64,000 nucleotides of DNA from Citrobacter sp. wls619. GTDB taxonomy: Bacteria > Pseudomonadota > Gammaproteobacteria > Enterobacterales > Enterobacteriaceae. The notes below the pieces were generated by a model. That model searched no databases. It saw only the letters and a list, made by a program, of their open reading frames with translations, and had not been told where the DNA came from. Where the stretch lies: positions 25,475-89,474 of the forward strand of contig NZ_SZXJ01000060.1 of the NCBI RefSeq assembly GCF_005281345.1, read 5' to 3'. Below are positions 9,381 to 19,321 of this stretch, one piece after another. The first letter of the stretch is position 1; every line of letters starts with the position of its first letter. The translations under genes and the position numbers were made by a program.

Positions 9381-9758
9381 TTACTCAAATAATGTGGTAA
9401 CAGTTTGATTGATGCTTAACAGCCCAGTTTTATTCTGCTCTTTATAATAGTAATCGTTCATCTGTTGCATTTGCTCAAGCTTGGTTAAAGAGATATATAC
9501 CTGGTGAGTCTCACTGTGAACATCAAAAATATCACGCGATTTAACATCCTGAAGATACTCACTTTTTAGCGACATCGCAATATTGTCAATTTGCCGTTTA
9601 TTTTTTTGATATAACGATCTGTACAGTTCAGGATTAGCAGGTGGTGATGAGGCTTCCTGTTGTACAACTGGGATAATTATGTTGTTAATTTTGCTCACCG
9701 GTGCCGAATTACAGGCAGAGAGTGTGCCAATGAAAAAGATAAGGTAGAGTTTGCGCAT
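9381..9758 (-). CDS. Small putative lipoprotein, function unknown
   Basis: A 125-residue protein starting MRKLYLIFFIGTLSACNSAPV. The LSAC lipobox puts the acylated Cys at residue 16, with Asn at +2, so outer-membrane sorting is expected. The remainder is hydrophilic and mostly helical (YRSLYQKNKRQIDNIAMSL, YISLTKLEQMQQMNDYYY) with no domain that I recognise. It converges on the OmpA-like gene and shares a terminator with it. Local sequence is AT-rich relative to the backbone, consistent with accessory DNA. Confidence 0.7.
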   Translation of the reverse strand: MRKLYLIFFIGTLSACNSAPVSKINNIIIPVVQQEASSPPANPELYRSLYQKNKRQIDNIAMSLKSEYLQDVKSRDIFDVHSETHQVYISLTKLEQMQQMNDYYYKEQNKTGLLSINQTVTTLFE

Positions 9759-10014
9759 GTGCTTTATATAGACAGTAAATGGATGTCTGCCATTATCTTT
9801 TTTAACAGGTATGCGTCCACAACTATGATGTTTAAAAATAAATTGGTCGAAATTTAAAATTAAACACTGTTTTATTTTTCGGTAGCCGATGAGCGTGTTA
9901 GCCTTTGATTATTGAATTACGTTTATCGTCAGCATACAAAAATTTTAAAACCAATCAGCAATCAAATATGCAGAACGTCTTTCTGCACATTGTTATATTA
10001 TTAGCCGAGGATTT

Positions 10015-11997
10015 ATGAAACTTAATAAAGTAGTTGGTTATATGGTTATGGCAGGGGTGTGTTCTGCATCGTTAATATCACTTCCTGCGATGGCACAGGA
10101 GGTGGCGAAAGAGGCCACGGCACAGACCAAAAGCGCGAATGATGCGTTGTACGGACAACTCCCGTTCACGGATAAAACCGATTTTTCTAATGCTCACAAA
10201 GGCTTTATTGCGCCACTGCCACAAGAATTGATTAAAGGGAAACAAGGAAATACCGTCTGGAATCCGCAGCAGTATGCCTTCATTAAAGAGGGTGATAAAG
10301 CGCCGGATACGGTGAATCCGAGCCTGTGGCGCCAGTCACAATTGATCAATATCGGCGGCTTGTTTGAAGTCACTGATGGCGTTTATCAGATCCGCAATCT
10401 GGATCTTTCGAACATGACCATTATGGAAGGTAAAGAAGGCATTACCGTTATTGACCCGCTGGTCTCGGCAGAAACAGCCAAAGTAGGAATGGATCTCTAC
10501 TACCAGAATCGGGGCAAAAGACCTGTTGTTGCTATTATTTATACCCACAGTCATGTTGACCATTACGGCGGTGTGCGTGGTGTTGTCGATGAAGCAGATG
10601 TGAAATCCGGCAAAGTAAAAGTATATGCACCGGCGGGCTTTATGAAAGAAGCCGTGTCGGAAAATATTATGGCAGGTAATGCGATGAGTCGCCGCGCCAG
10701 CTATATGTATGGCAACCTGCTGAAGCCCGATGCAAAAGGTCAGGTAGGCGCGGGCCTTGGTACGACAACCTCCGCCGGCACGGTAACGTTGATTGAACCC
10801 ACTAACTACATCACTCATACCGGACAGAAAGAAGTTATCGATGGTTTGACCTATGACTTTATGATGGCCCCGGGTTCGGAGGCACCGTCGGAAATGCTGT
10901 GGTATGTGGAAGAAAAGGGGATGATTGAAGCGGCGGAGGATGTCACGCATACCTTGCATAACACTTATTCACTGCGCGGCGCGAAGATCCGCGATCCGCT
11001 GGCATGGTCGAAATATATCAATGACGTCATTACTCGCTGGGGGGGTAAAGCCAACATTATTATTGCTCAGCACCACTGGCCAACCTGGGGGAATGATAAT
11101 GTGGTGAAGTTAATGAAGAGTCAGCGTGATATGTACCGCTACATTAACGATCAAACTTTGCGCATGGCAAACCAGGGGCTGACCCGCGATGAAATCGCCG
11201 CCAATTTCAAATTGCCATCCGGTCTGGCAAAATCATGGGCCAGCCGAGGGTATTACGGTTCAGTGAGTCATGATGTGAAAGCAACGTATGTCTTTTACTT
11301 AGGCTGGTTTAACGGTAACCCGGCAACCCTCGATGAACTTCCGCCTGTTGATGCAGCGAAAAAGTATGTCGATTACATGGGGGGAGTGGATGCCATCATG
11401 CAAAAAGCAAAAGCTGACTATGCTCAGGGGAATTACCGCTGGGTGGCACAAGTGACTAACAAGATAGTCTTTGCCGAACCACACAATAAAGACGCGCGCA
11501 ACCTGGAAGCCGATGCACTTGAACAGATGGGGTATCAGGCAGAGTCCGGCCCGTGGCGCAATTTCTATCTGACCGGTGCACAGGAATTGCGTAACGGAGT
11601 CGTGAAAGGCGCGACACCCAATACGGCCAGTCCGGATACGGTTAAAGCTATGTCGCCGGAGATGTTCTTTGATTATCTGGCGGTACATATCAATGGTGAA
11701 AAAGCGGCAAATGCAAAAGCAGTTTTTAACGTTGATTTGGGGAGCGATGGCGGAAAATATAAGCTGGAACTGGAAAATGGAGTGCTTAACCACAGCGCTA
11801 ATGCACAGACCAGCAATGCGGATGCTTCCATTGTTTTGAACCGTGTAACCCTCAACAAAATCATTCTTAAGGAAGAGTCGCTGAAACAAGCGAAAGAGAA
11901 GGGCGAAGTGACCATTACCGGCAACCAGGCTAAAGTTGATGAATTCCTTAGTTATTTAGATAGCTTTGATTTCTGGTTTAATATCGTAACACCATGA
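10015..11997 (+). CDS. Periplasmic alkylsulfatase, YjcS/SdsA1 family
   Basis: 660 residues with a signal peptide (MKLNKVVGYMVMAGVCSASL...AMA). The metallo-beta-lactamase zinc motif is THSHVDH at residues 177-183, with ASRGYYGSVSH and the family segment SLWRQSQLINIGGLFEVTDG also present. The C-terminal quarter is an SCP2-like domain, as in the detergent sulfatase SdsA1. The family hydrolyses linear primary alkyl sulfates to sulfate plus alcohol. Length matches E. coli YjcS (661), but sequence differs enough that I treat it as a relative rather than the same locus. An alkyl product could be handled by the FadL-like channel upstream; that link is speculative. Terminator follows at 12019. Confidence 0.9.
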   Translation: MKLNKVVGYMVMAGVCSASLISLPAMAQEVAKEATAQTKSANDALYGQLPFTDKTDFSNAHKGFIAPLPQELIKGKQGNTVWNPQQYAFIKEGDKAPDTVNPSLWRQSQLINIGGLFEVTDGVYQIRNLDLSNMTIMEGKEGITVIDPLVSAETAKVGMDLYYQNRGKRPVVAIIYTHSHVDHYGGVRGVVDEADVKSGKVKVYAPAGFMKEAVSENIMAGNAMSRRASYMYGNLLKPDAKGQVGAGLGTTTSAGTVTLIEPTNYITHTGQKEVIDGLTYDFMMAPGSEAPSEMLWYVEEKGMIEAAEDVTHTLHNTYSLRGAKIRDPLAWSKYINDVITRWGGKANIIIAQHHWPTWGNDNVVKLMKSQRDMYRYINDQTLRMANQGLTRDEIAANFKLPSGLAKSWASRGYYGSVSHDVKATYVFYLGWFNGNPATLDELPPVDAAKKYVDYMGGVDAIMQKAKADYAQGNYRWVAQVTNKIVFAEPHNKDARNLEADALEQMGYQAESGPWRNFYLTGAQELRNGVVKGATPNTASPDTVKAMSPEMFFDYLAVHINGEKAANAKAVFNVDLGSDGGKYKLELENGVLNHSANAQTSNADASIVLNRVTLNKIILKEESLKQAKEKGEVTITGNQAKVDEFLSYLDSFDFWFNIVTP

Positions 11998-12018
11998 TTT
12001 TAGGGATTAATGATAAGG

Positions 12019-12044
12019 CCCGCTATAACAGGCGGGTTTTTTTA
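12019..12044 (+). terminator. Rho-independent terminator after the alkylsulfatase gene
   Basis: Stem CCCGC/GCGGG around an 8-nt loop followed by eight T residues, starting about 20 bp after the stop codon. Confidence 0.85.
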
Positions 12045-12452
12045 TTCTCTGATGCTGCGCTTGATTCAGGTTCGTTAGCAATGGGTGTTCAAATGTTGCA
12101 TAGCAATTTGCTACCATTTGAGCTAAGGAGTAGGAATAATGGAGGGGGACCCGTAGAGAGTCATGAGTCAGGTACGCATTGATTGTATTTAACATAATAT
12201 ACATTATGCGCACCAATGTAATAATGGATAAAATCTGGCATATTGGGTTCATCATTGTGCTGGTCGTTGATAACGCCTGACAACGCAGTTCCTGGATTCA
12301 TGCTGGTCACCGACGACCATTCAAACCTTACACTTTACGCATACGTCAAATCGTTGACGTTGTCATTGCTCACTCAGTCCTTTTCGCGTACAACCAAGGT
12401 ACGACACAAACCTGTGCCTATGGAATTTCACAGCAACGGACCCTACAGCACA
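12045..12452. other. Intergenic region, about 400 bp
   Basis: An open frame continues upstream of the lipoprotein gene to 12243, but its predicted residues do not look like a protein start and there is no ribosome site there. I see no RNA gene or strong repeat in this interval. It presumably holds the lipoprotein promoter. Confidence 0.4.
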
Positions 12453-12845
12453 ATGCAAAGAACTATCCATGTTCATCAAAATGACAACGCTATCTTACGC
12501 GTCGCTTTTTTATTGATTCTTTCATTCACCCTGACTGGTTGTGCGTTGACCCGCGTCTCTGCCAGTTCACATGACAAAGACGTCGATGAGCTAAATGTTA
12601 TTGGCTTGAATCTGGATGCTGCAAGGCAAAAAGCAATCGTGGACGGTTTTGTGTGTAGTAAGGATGCAAACCTCAATCTGGTACAAACCGAAAGTGGCAG
12701 TCATAAATGGTTACAAACGGAATGCAGTAAAAAAAGCCTGGAGCTGTTCTGTCCACAAATGCGTTTTATAGTACTCAATGTTGACCCCGATACAAATAAA
12801 GTTGTTGCTGTGGGAAAATATATTAATCAGCATACTTGTTTCTGA
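12453..12845 (+). CDS. Putative lipoprotein, function unknown
   Basis: A 130-residue protein when started at the ATG at 12453 (MQRTIHVHQNDNAILRV). The hydrophobic segment AFLLILSFTLTGC ends in an LTGC lipobox (Cys about 31). The lead before the hydrophobic core is longer than usual. The open frame extends 70 codons further upstream, but that part lacks signal-peptide character. The mature region has several further cysteines (CSKDAN, TECSKK, LFCPQ, HTCF) that could form disulfides in the periplasm. I do not recognise the family. It stands alone between the alkylsulfatase and the glycosyltransferase-like gene. Confidence 0.6.
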   Translation: MQRTIHVHQNDNAILRVAFLLILSFTLTGCALTRVSASSHDKDVDELNVIGLNLDAARQKAIVDGFVCSKDANLNLVQTESGSHKWLQTECSKKSLELFCPQMRFIVLNVDPDTNKVVAVGKYINQHTCF

Positions 12846-13064
12846 ATATGACACTGGTACCAACACCAGTAGGTCCTATGTGATATTGATGTCCCCTTCT
12901 GTCTCCACCTCGATTCAAGAGTACCGGATTGTATTGATCCGATGAAAATAATATAATATCTGCATATTTTTAATGATAATCGTTACTGTTTAACGGACAG
13001 TCGACTGCTAAATAAAACTTAACCTAACCCAAAGTTTTATTTACATTAATAACCTGGAGTTATG

Positions 13065-14237
13065 ATGAATGATTTAAACCGTTTTTACTTTGACTTACCA
13101 CAATGGCTAGGTAAGAGTGAAGGCATTCATCGACAATTTATTGGTAATTTTATATCTTGTCTCCATGATGAACAATTACAAGTAATACTGAATCCTGCTA
13201 ATTTTCCTTGTTATGGTCTAAAAAGACTGGCAATTAAAGAATCTATTACATTCTCCTTTCACTCATATAATAATGACAAAAATGTTTTCTCGATAAAAGA
13301 ATCACCTATATATGGACTGTACTCTGTAGATAAAAATGGATATTCGGGGTGGGCAGATATTTGTGTCAACTTCAGTTCATATGTCGATAAAATAAATAAA
13401 ATAGATAGTATTAGTGCCAAAAATATCATCAGCGAGAAACGGGATTTTTTTAGGGCGACAAAACTCTCCAAGCATCAACAGCCACAGAACCACGTCGCTC
13501 TCCCCTCGGACTACCTGTTTTTCCCCATGCAGGTCAACTCTGACTCGGTTACCGATCATGAGAACATCAGTGCCATGGAGGCATTAGACTATGTTGCAGC
13601 ATTGGCTAAGAAGACAAATCGAACGTTGGTAATCAAACGCCACCCAATGTGTAAATCCAGAGGTATTGATGCCAAGATTGCGTATCTATTAGCAAGCAAC
13701 GAGAATGTTTTGTCTGTTGATGCTAATATCCACGAATTAATTGAAGGGAGTTCTGCCGTTATCGCATGTAATTCTGGCACAAGCATTGAAGCCTTAATTT
13801 TAGGCAAGCCAGTTTATTGTTTTGGTCGGAGCGAATGGTACGAAGCCACACATAAAATTGAAGTCTTAGACGATTTCGATGCCATATTTTTGAATGATAA
13901 ACACAGTGCCATGTCTGCTTTTCAGGAAAAGTTGATAGCATACTTATTATCTGAATATTGGATTCAATTTGATGATATTGAGTCTATTAAGGCAAAAATA
14001 AAAGACTGCATAAGCCTCTATGAGAGTAACTACGGTGATGACTTCATCGACAATCATAATGATGGTGAATGTTACGTCAGGAGTTTTTTGAATGCCCAAC
14101 GAGAGATCGCGATCCTGAAGAGAAAGCAAAAGAAGTATAAGAAAGATTATGAATTATTATCTTTTGTAATGCGATTTGTCCTATTTTTACCCTTTAAAGC
14201 TACACTTACTATGCTGGGAAGGAACAAGAATCATTGA
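13065..14237 (+). CDS. Capsule-type (KpsS/LipB-like) glycosyltransferase-related protein
   Basis: 390 residues. The C-terminal half holds motifs of the capsular polysaccharide KpsC/KpsS/LipB group: FFPMQVNSDS, KRHPMCKSRG and CNSGTSIEALILGKPVYCFG. These proteins transfer Kdo or related sugars at the cytoplasmic face of the membrane, with the HP and S/E motifs in the donor site. The C-terminus is basic with a hydrophobic tail (RKQKKYKKDYELLSF, then FVLFLPFKATLTMLG), suggesting membrane association. GGAG at 13056 favours the second of two adjacent ATGs. The gene is visibly AT-rich compared with its neighbours and has no capsule genes beside it, so it looks like acquired DNA or a cluster remnant. 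The acceptor is unknown. Confidence 0.7.
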   Translation: MNDLNRFYFDLPQWLGKSEGIHRQFIGNFISCLHDEQLQVILNPANFPCYGLKRLAIKESITFSFHSYNNDKNVFSIKESPIYGLYSVDKNGYSGWADICVNFSSYVDKINKIDSISAKNIISEKRDFFRATKLSKHQQPQNHVALPSDYLFFPMQVNSDSVTDHENISAMEALDYVAALAKKTNRTLVIKRHPMCKSRGIDAKIAYLLASNENVLSVDANIHELIEGSSAVIACNSGTSIEALILGKPVYCFGRSEWYEATHKIEVLDDFDAIFLNDKHSAMSAFQEKLIAYLLSEYWIQFDDIESIKAKIKDCISLYESNYGDDFIDNHNDGECYVRSFLNAQREIAILKRKQKKYKKDYELLSFVMRFVLFLPFKATLTMLGRNKNH

Positions 14238-14305
14238 TTCTGAGGGCGTGATGGAAATTGCTGGCTCAGAATCATACTATTTCATCGCATACAGGATACT
14301 GAAAC

Positions 14306-15064
14306 ATGGCTGACTGGAACCCTTCGCTCTATCTGCAATATGAAACCGAACGTTCAAGACCTGCAGCTGAATTACTCAGCAGAGTCGCGCTGGAAAATGT
14401 CCGCTCAGTCGTCGACCTCGGTTGCGGCCCGGGTAACAGCACCGCGTTGCTACATCAACGTTGGCCATCAGCACAAGTAACAGGCGTGGATTCTTCTCCG
14501 GCAATGCTGAGCGAAGCGCGTAACGCGTTGCCTGGCTGTCATTTTATCGAAGCGGATATTAGCGCATTTCAGACAGAAAAGCCTGTCGATCTGCTGTATG
14601 CAAACGCATCTTTGCAATGGGTCCCCGATCACTATCAGTTGTTTCCCCACCTGGTCTCTTTGCTGGGGAAAGATGGCGTTCTGGCCGTACAGATGCCGGA
14701 TAACTGGCTGGAGCCAACGCATGTTCTGATGCGTGAAGTCGCCTATGAACTGGGCTACCCCGATCGCGGCCGCTCGCCTCTTCCCGGAGTGCATGCGTAT
14801 TATGATATTTTGACTGACATGGGCTGCGATGTTGATATCTGGCGTACAACCTACTATCACGTGATGGATTCACACCAGGCAATTATCGACTGGGTGAGTT
14901 CGACGGGGTTGCGTCCATGGTTGCAGGACCTGAGTGAAAGCGAACAACATCGCTATCTGGCACGCTATCATGCATTGCTGCAGGAGCAATATCCGCTGCA
15001 AGAGAATGGAAAAATACTGCTGGCGTTTCCGCGGTTGTTTATCGTTGCTAAACACAATTCATAA
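14306..15064 (+). CDS. tam: Trans-aconitate 2-methyltransferase
   Basis: A 252-residue S-adenosylmethionine-dependent methyltransferase. Motif I is [11 protein letters not shown] (about residues 35-45), followed by [15 protein letters not shown] and [14 protein letters not shown], all typical of Tam. The enzyme methylates trans-aconitate, a spontaneous product of cis-aconitate that inhibits aconitase. Length equals that of the E. coli protein, and it lies before yneE as in K-12, except that a GFA-domain gene intervenes. It marks the left edge of the conserved backbone in this window. Confidence 0.95.
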   Translation: MADWNPSLYLQYETERSRPAAELLSRVALENVRSVVDLGCGPGNSTALLHQRWPSAQVTGVDSSPAMLSEARNALPGCHFIEADISAFQTEKPVDLLYANASLQWVPDHYQLFPHLVSLLGKDGVLAVQMPDNWLEPTHVLMREVAYELGYPDRGRSPLPGVHAYYDILTDMGCDVDIWRTTYYHVMDSHQAIIDWVSSTGLRPWLQDLSESEQHRYLARYHALLQEQYPLQENGKILLAFPRLFIVAKHNS

Positions 15065-15214
15065 GCACTGACCGCCAATTATCAGTCTCTTTATACCAGG
15101 GGCTGATAATTATTATGAATTCCTCATGCGCGCCCTCGCCTTTTTACGATGAGGATCTAGTGATGAAGCCAGTCATCTGCTAGTGTCTGAGAACGTTTAC
15201 TGACGGGGGTTGTC

Positions 15215-15592
15215 ATGTCTAAAGTCTACATTGGCGGTTGTCTGTGTGGCTCTATTCGCTTTACCGCGACGAGCCCTACTAATTCGCATACCTGCTCGTG
15301 CGATATTTGCCGCAAGCATACCGGTGCACCGACCGTCGTCTGGATTGAATTTAATGCTGAAAATGTAGAATGGACGGGAGAAGCGGGTAAACCGACGACC
15401 TGGCGTTCTTCAGAAACATCCAGTCGCGCTTTTTGCCCTCGATGTGGAAGTTCAGTTGGTGCCATTGATGACGCTCCGGTAATAGCGCTATTAGCGGGCG
15501 TTTTTGATGATCCCAATGATGAAGATCTGGCCCCCGAGTTTCATTCATTTACCGATATGCAGCCTGCATGGTGGCAAAGAGAATTCGGCTAA
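15215..15592 (+). CDS. GFA/CENP-V domain zinc-binding protein
   Basis: 125 residues with the GFA fold signature: GGCLCGSIRF (residues 7-16), CSCDICRKHTGAP (about 28-40) and FCPRCGSSVG (about 73-82). The cysteine pairs bind two zinc ions in the glutathione-dependent formaldehyde-activating enzyme fold. Many relatives are not formaldehyde enzymes, so the substrate is unknown. It is absent between tam and yneE in K-12, so it is a small insertion. It faces yneE tail to tail. Confidence 0.85.
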   Translation: MSKVYIGGCLCGSIRFTATSPTNSHTCSCDICRKHTGAPTVVWIEFNAENVEWTGEAGKPTTWRSSETSSRAFCPRCGSSVGAIDDAPVIALLAGVFDDPNDEDLAPEFHSFTDMQPAWWQREFG

Positions 15593-15675
15593 AACCGCAC
15601 TACCCGGCGCATCAAGTCTTACCTATTCTTTCCGTGAAAAATAAGAGCCGGTCGTGCTACCAGCTCTACCGGACG

Positions 15676-16590
15676 TTATGTCAGCTGGTAATGCTTATCT
15701 GGCATATGTTTCGCCGGCACAACGGTTTCATTATTCATCTGCAGCAAATCGATTTCAATCGCATTACAAATCGCATCGAGTGGCAGATCATTATTCTCTG
15801 TACCAAACGGATCTTCGAGCTCTTCGGCTAGCGTATCGAGCGAGATAAAGGTATAGGAAATAAGCACCGAGATGAATGGTGTCATATAGTGTAAATCTAC
15901 CACTAACGCGAACGGCAACATAATACAAAACAGATATACCGTGCGATGAAGGATTAAGGTGTAAGCAAACGGAACGGGCGTGTTCGCGATACGCTCACAA
16001 CCTGCCAGCACTGCCGACATATCATTTAACCTGTTGTTTAAACTGTGAAATAATATATCAGATAGCTGTCCATTTCGTCTGCGAACGGCCAGCCAGTCCC
16101 CCATCAGCAGCAGAATGCGGTTGGCCGGTGATTGAGACGCAAAAACGGTCTGTAAATCGCTTTCGCTGAGGTATTTTGCCAGGGGTTCCGCCTGCGGTTG
16201 TCGACGTAAAGTCATTCGCAGGCAATGGGCAAATGCGATTTGCAAACGAACGAACTGCCCCAGTTCAGCATCGTCTGGTAAGGTCGTTTTCACCTCGCGC
16301 AGAAGTGAACGGGAAGCAATCATCAGCTGCCCCCACAAATGTCGGGCTTCAACATAGCGCGAATAACAGGCGTTGTTACGAAAGCCTAAGAAGATTGCAA
16401 TTGCGACACCGAGAATGCTGAACGGCGCCAGGGTAAATTTGATACCCAGCATCGTATACCATGGCAGCATGATGATAACGGCAATGGAGAGCAGGAAATT
16501 CAGCAACAAGCGTGAAAAGATTTTGGATAATACCGAGCCATGCCAGACGAATATCAGGCGTAGCCAGTGTTGTTGGGGGCGAACGATCAT
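15676..16590 (-). CDS. yneE: Bestrophin-family membrane protein YneE
   Basis: 304 residues from MIVRPQQHWLR, matching the E. coli length; an upstream in-frame ATG would add 11 residues but is not needed. Hydrophobic helices lie at about 27-70 and again in the C-terminal half (YTLILHRTVYLFCIMLPFAL and TPFISVLISYTFI). The conserved EELEDPFGTENNDLPLDAI near the end is the bestrophin/UPF0187 signature. Bacterial bestrophins form pentameric anion or cation channels in the inner membrane. A physiological role in enterics is not established. Confidence 0.93.
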   Translation of the reverse strand: MIVRPQQHWLRLIFVWHGSVLSKIFSRLLLNFLLSIAVIIMLPWYTMLGIKFTLAPFSILGVAIAIFLGFRNNACYSRYVEARHLWGQLMIASRSLLREVKTTLPDDAELGQFVRLQIAFAHCLRMTLRRQPQAEPLAKYLSESDLQTVFASQSPANRILLLMGDWLAVRRRNGQLSDILFHSLNNRLNDMSAVLAGCERIANTPVPFAYTLILHRTVYLFCIMLPFALVVDLHYMTPFISVLISYTFISLDTLAEELEDPFGTENNDLPLDAICNAIEIDLLQMNNETVVPAKHMPDKHYQLT

Positions 16591-16769
16591 GGTTATCTTC
16601 GGAAAATGTGAAAGCCGGGACATTAAACGTGATCGCGATCAATGTTGCAAGCTTATAGCAACACTATCTCAACATCTTTTCCTGCTGACCCTACTCTGCA
16701 CTGAAGCTACAGATGAGTGGTATTTTAAAACAACACATTGTATGTTGTAACTAAGTAAGAGTGATCAAA

Positions 16770-16789
16770 AACCCGGCCTGAGCCGGGTT
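16770..16789 (-). terminator. Terminator of uxaB
   Basis: Stem AACCCGGC/GCCGGGTT with a 4-nt loop. Read on the reverse strand it is followed by TTTTTGATC, directly after the uxaB stop codon. Confidence 0.85.
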
Positions 16790-16795
16790 AACGTA

Positions 16796-18247
16796 TTAGC
16801 ACAGTGGCTTAACAGCTTCGCGCATGCCTTTTGCCAGGATAGAATCCAGATCGGCGGAAACCTGCTCTACCAGGCCGGAAACCTGTGTCAGATCCTGTTC
16901 CCAGTGCTCTTTTACGGCCAGGACCGCGATGACCAGCGCTTCGGTCGTAATCTGGCGGTCACGATGCTGAGCCCACAACACCTGGAAACGCTCCATCCAG
17001 TGCGCATCATCCTGAACCGGATAAGATTCACCGTTACGCTCACCGCGGTAGAAAGCAATCAAGGCTGCCAGGGCGAATGTCAGACGCGGCGGCAGTTGGC
17101 CGCTGGCCTCCTGCCCTGCCAACAGCTGTGGCAGAATACGGGTGCGGAATTTGGTCATGCCATTAAGCGCAATCGACAATAGCTGATGCTTAATGTACGG
17201 GTTGCAGAATCGGCCAGTCACCGCACTGGCAAATGAAGCCAATTCATCACGCGGTAGATCCAGCACCGGAATAATCTCGTCATAGATAGCTTTCTCAACG
17301 AAGGCGCGGATTTCAGCATCATTCATTGCTTCACCCACGGTATCAAGCCCTGCCTGCCAGGCGACCGGTACCAGAGCAGTGTGCGCACCGTTGAGAATGG
17401 CGACTTTACGCTCTTTATACGGCTTGATGTCATCGACAATCAGAACATTCAGCGGGTATTTATCGAGGCGAAGTTCAGTGGCTAATGATTTTGGCCCCTG
17501 AATAACAAACAGATAGAAGTGTTCTGCGGTATCAAGAAACGCATCATGATAACCCAATTCAGCTTCAAGCTTCGCAACTTCGTCACGTGGGTAGCCGGTA
17601 ACAATACGGTCCACCAGCGTAGAACAAAATGCGTTTGCCTGGTCCAGCCACTGTACGAATGCTTCCGGCAACGCCCATTCCTGAGCATAACGCAGAACCA
17701 GTTCATGTAGCGCTTCACCATTGTAATCAATCAGCTCGCAAGGAATGATAATCCAGCCTTTATCAAGCGCACCGTTGAAATGGCTATAGCGTTCGAACAG
17801 CAGTCGGGTCAGTTTGGCCGGATAGCTCACTGCCGGCGCATCATCAAACTTATCACCCGCGTGGTAGCTGATACCCGCTTCCGTGGTGTTAGAGAAAACA
17901 AAACGCATTTCAGGATTATGCGCCAGCTTCAGGAACTCATCGTATTCGCTATAGACGCTGATTTCGCGGTTAACCGAACGAATTAAACGGGCATCGCTGA
18001 CGGCCTCGCCCTTTTCATTCAAACCACGAATGATGGTGGTATAGAGACCATCCTGGGTACTCAGTGACGGCGGAAAAGTACTTTCGATAGGACGAACAAT
18101 GACCACACCAGCGTTTAGATCGGTATGTTCATTCAGCAGATCAACTTGCCAGTCAACAAAGGCGCGCAGGAAGTTTCCTTCACCAAACTGAATAATGCGT
18201 TCAGGATAGTGAGCACCGGGAAAATCGCGACGATTTAGTGTTTGCAC
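16796..18247 (-). CDS. uxaB: Altronate oxidoreductase (tagaturonate reductase)
   Basis: A 483-residue member of the mannitol dehydrogenase family. It reduces D-tagaturonate to D-altronate with NADH in galacturonate catabolism, feeding UxaA. The N-terminal NAD-binding region ([17 protein letters not shown]) and the catalytic segment [20 protein letters not shown] are present, and the full length matches E. coli UxaB. It stands alone here as in K-12, away from uxaCA. A possible ExuR-type operator lies about 40-50 bp upstream of its start. Confidence 0.96.
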   Translation of the reverse strand: MQTLNRRDFPGAHYPERIIQFGEGNFLRAFVDWQVDLLNEHTDLNAGVVIVRPIESTFPPSLSTQDGLYTTIIRGLNEKGEAVSDARLIRSVNREISVYSEYDEFLKLAHNPEMRFVFSNTTEAGISYHAGDKFDDAPAVSYPAKLTRLLFERYSHFNGALDKGWIIIPCELIDYNGEALHELVLRYAQEWALPEAFVQWLDQANAFCSTLVDRIVTGYPRDEVAKLEAELGYHDAFLDTAEHFYLFVIQGPKSLATELRLDKYPLNVLIVDDIKPYKERKVAILNGAHTALVPVAWQAGLDTVGEAMNDAEIRAFVEKAIYDEIIPVLDLPRDELASFASAVTGRFCNPYIKHQLLSIALNGMTKFRTRILPQLLAGQEASGQLPPRLTFALAALIAFYRGERNGESYPVQDDAHWMERFQVLWAQHRDRQITTEALVIAVLAVKEHWEQDLTQVSGLVEQVSADLDSILAKGMREAVKPLC

Positions 18248-18286
18248 AATGGGTTCCCTTTTTGATTAGTCATACAACCCGATTGA

Positions 18287-18297
18287 ATTGGTCCAAT
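18287..18297. promoter_or_regulatory. Possible ExuR/UxuR operator upstream of uxaB
   Basis: ATTGGTCCAAT is an interrupted palindrome resembling the TTGG...CCAA core of ExuR/UxuR operators, which are longer (a GGTATACC centre). The match is partial. Its position suits repression of uxaB. Confidence 0.35.
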
Positions 18298-18353
18298 AGG
18301 TTAGCAAACTTTAATACAATGAAACCCTGTTTTGATCAATCCCCGGTGACAAA

Positions 18354-18881
18354 TTAGAGCGTTTTATAAAAAAGTGTGGTCCCGGCCAGTGTTTCATCAG
18401 GCATTTTTGCATAGCCAGGGATTACCCCTGCTTTTTGCCATCCACAATTGTGGTAGAACAACTCAGCGGCGCTGCCTGTAGAGGTATCAAGAACCAGGAG
18501 GGTTTTCCCTTCATGATGTGCGCAACTTTCCAGTGTATTCATCAATTCCCGGGCGATCCCACACCGCCGTGCAGAGGTATGAACCAGGAGTTTGGCAACG
18601 TCTGCACGATGAGGCTGGTTTTCGGGTTGCTCGATAATGAGCTGAACGGTCCCAACGAGCGTCCCTTGCGCATTTTCAGCCCCCAGAACAATGCGTTCTC
18701 CACAAGAGACACTGTGTGCAACACGCGTCCAGAAAGGCCGTGACTTATCGCGGTTAAAAGGAAGCATAAAACTGACAGATGCGCCATCGTTCACGCACTG
18801 TTCAAGGACATCACTAAGCTCGTCGATTCTCGACAGGATCTGTTCCGCACTGAGTATAAAGCAGGGGGTGTGGGTAGCCAT
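18354..18881 (-). CDS. GNAT-family N-acetyltransferase
   Basis: 175 residues with the acetyl-CoA-binding motif A in LLVHTSARRCGIARELMNTLE (R-x-x-G-x-A, about residues 104-112) and a motif B region ELFYHNCGWQKAG. The substrate cannot be inferred. K-12 has the diguanylate cyclase gene yneF (dgcF) at this position, so the locus has been replaced. A start at 18881 (MATHTPCF) is preceded by AAGGAGA, a good ribosome site. Confidence 0.88.
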   Translation of the reverse strand: MATHTPCFILSAEQILSRIDELSDVLEQCVNDGASVSFMLPFNRDKSRPFWTRVAHSVSCGERIVLGAENAQGTLVGTVQLIIEQPENQPHRADVAKLLVHTSARRCGIARELMNTLESCAHHEGKTLLVLDTSTGSAAELFYHNCGWQKAGVIPGYAKMPDETLAGTTLFYKTL

Positions 18882-18961
18882 TTGATCTCCTTAGATTGAC
18901 CCCTTCATACTGCAATTAACAATTACATAACACAAGGAGTCGGATCATAGGATTATGTTAT

Positions 18962-19321
18962 CTATGGCTTATTCATTTGCAGCACTAACCAGTGGTAGAT
19001 AACAGTGACAACGTAACGTTGCTGTTGCTCGCTCAGCGGTTGCCCCTGAGGAATATCATGCCATTTGGCCAGACATCCCCTACAGCACGTCGCCGTGGCA
19101 TGCTGAGCGATAAACACCGGATGTCCACGCATCGGCGTTTGCTTTCCGTCATTGGACGGGAACGCGGGAGCCAATCGCTTAGCAATAAAATCGGCCGCAT
19201 GTTGTTCAATAACCGGCGCACCTTTTTCCAGACAATATTGTCTTTCTTTCTGGCCGAGACGAAACCGCGATCGAAAAGTCGATTTCGCCAGTCGGGCAAA
19301 AAGCGGGTCGAGCGTGTTCAT
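18962..19321 (-). CDS. yneG: DUF4186 protein YneG
   Basis: A 119-residue protein closely matching E. coli YneG: DPLFARLAKSTFRSRFRL, KGAPVIEQHAADFIAKRL, HPVFIAQHATATCCRGCLAKWH. The conserved CCRGC cluster and surrounding histidines suggest a metal site. Function is not known. Its ATG overlaps the glsB stop codon (TGATG), so it is translationally coupled to the glutaminase gene, as in K-12. Confidence 0.93.
   Translation of the reverse strand: MNTLDPLFARLAKSTFRSRFRLGQKERQYCLEKGAPVIEQHAADFIAKRLAPAFPSNDGKQTPMRGHPVFIAQHATATCCRGCLAKWHDIPQGQPLSEQQQRYVVTVIYHWLVLQMNKP

Noticed and set aside
12243..12452. 70-codon N-terminal extension of the lipoprotein gene
   Set aside because: No ribosome site, and the lipobox position demands a start near 12453.
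16630..16641. Palindrome TGATCGCGATCA upstream of yneE
   Set aside because: Short and made of two Dam sites; no regulator consensus I can name fits it.
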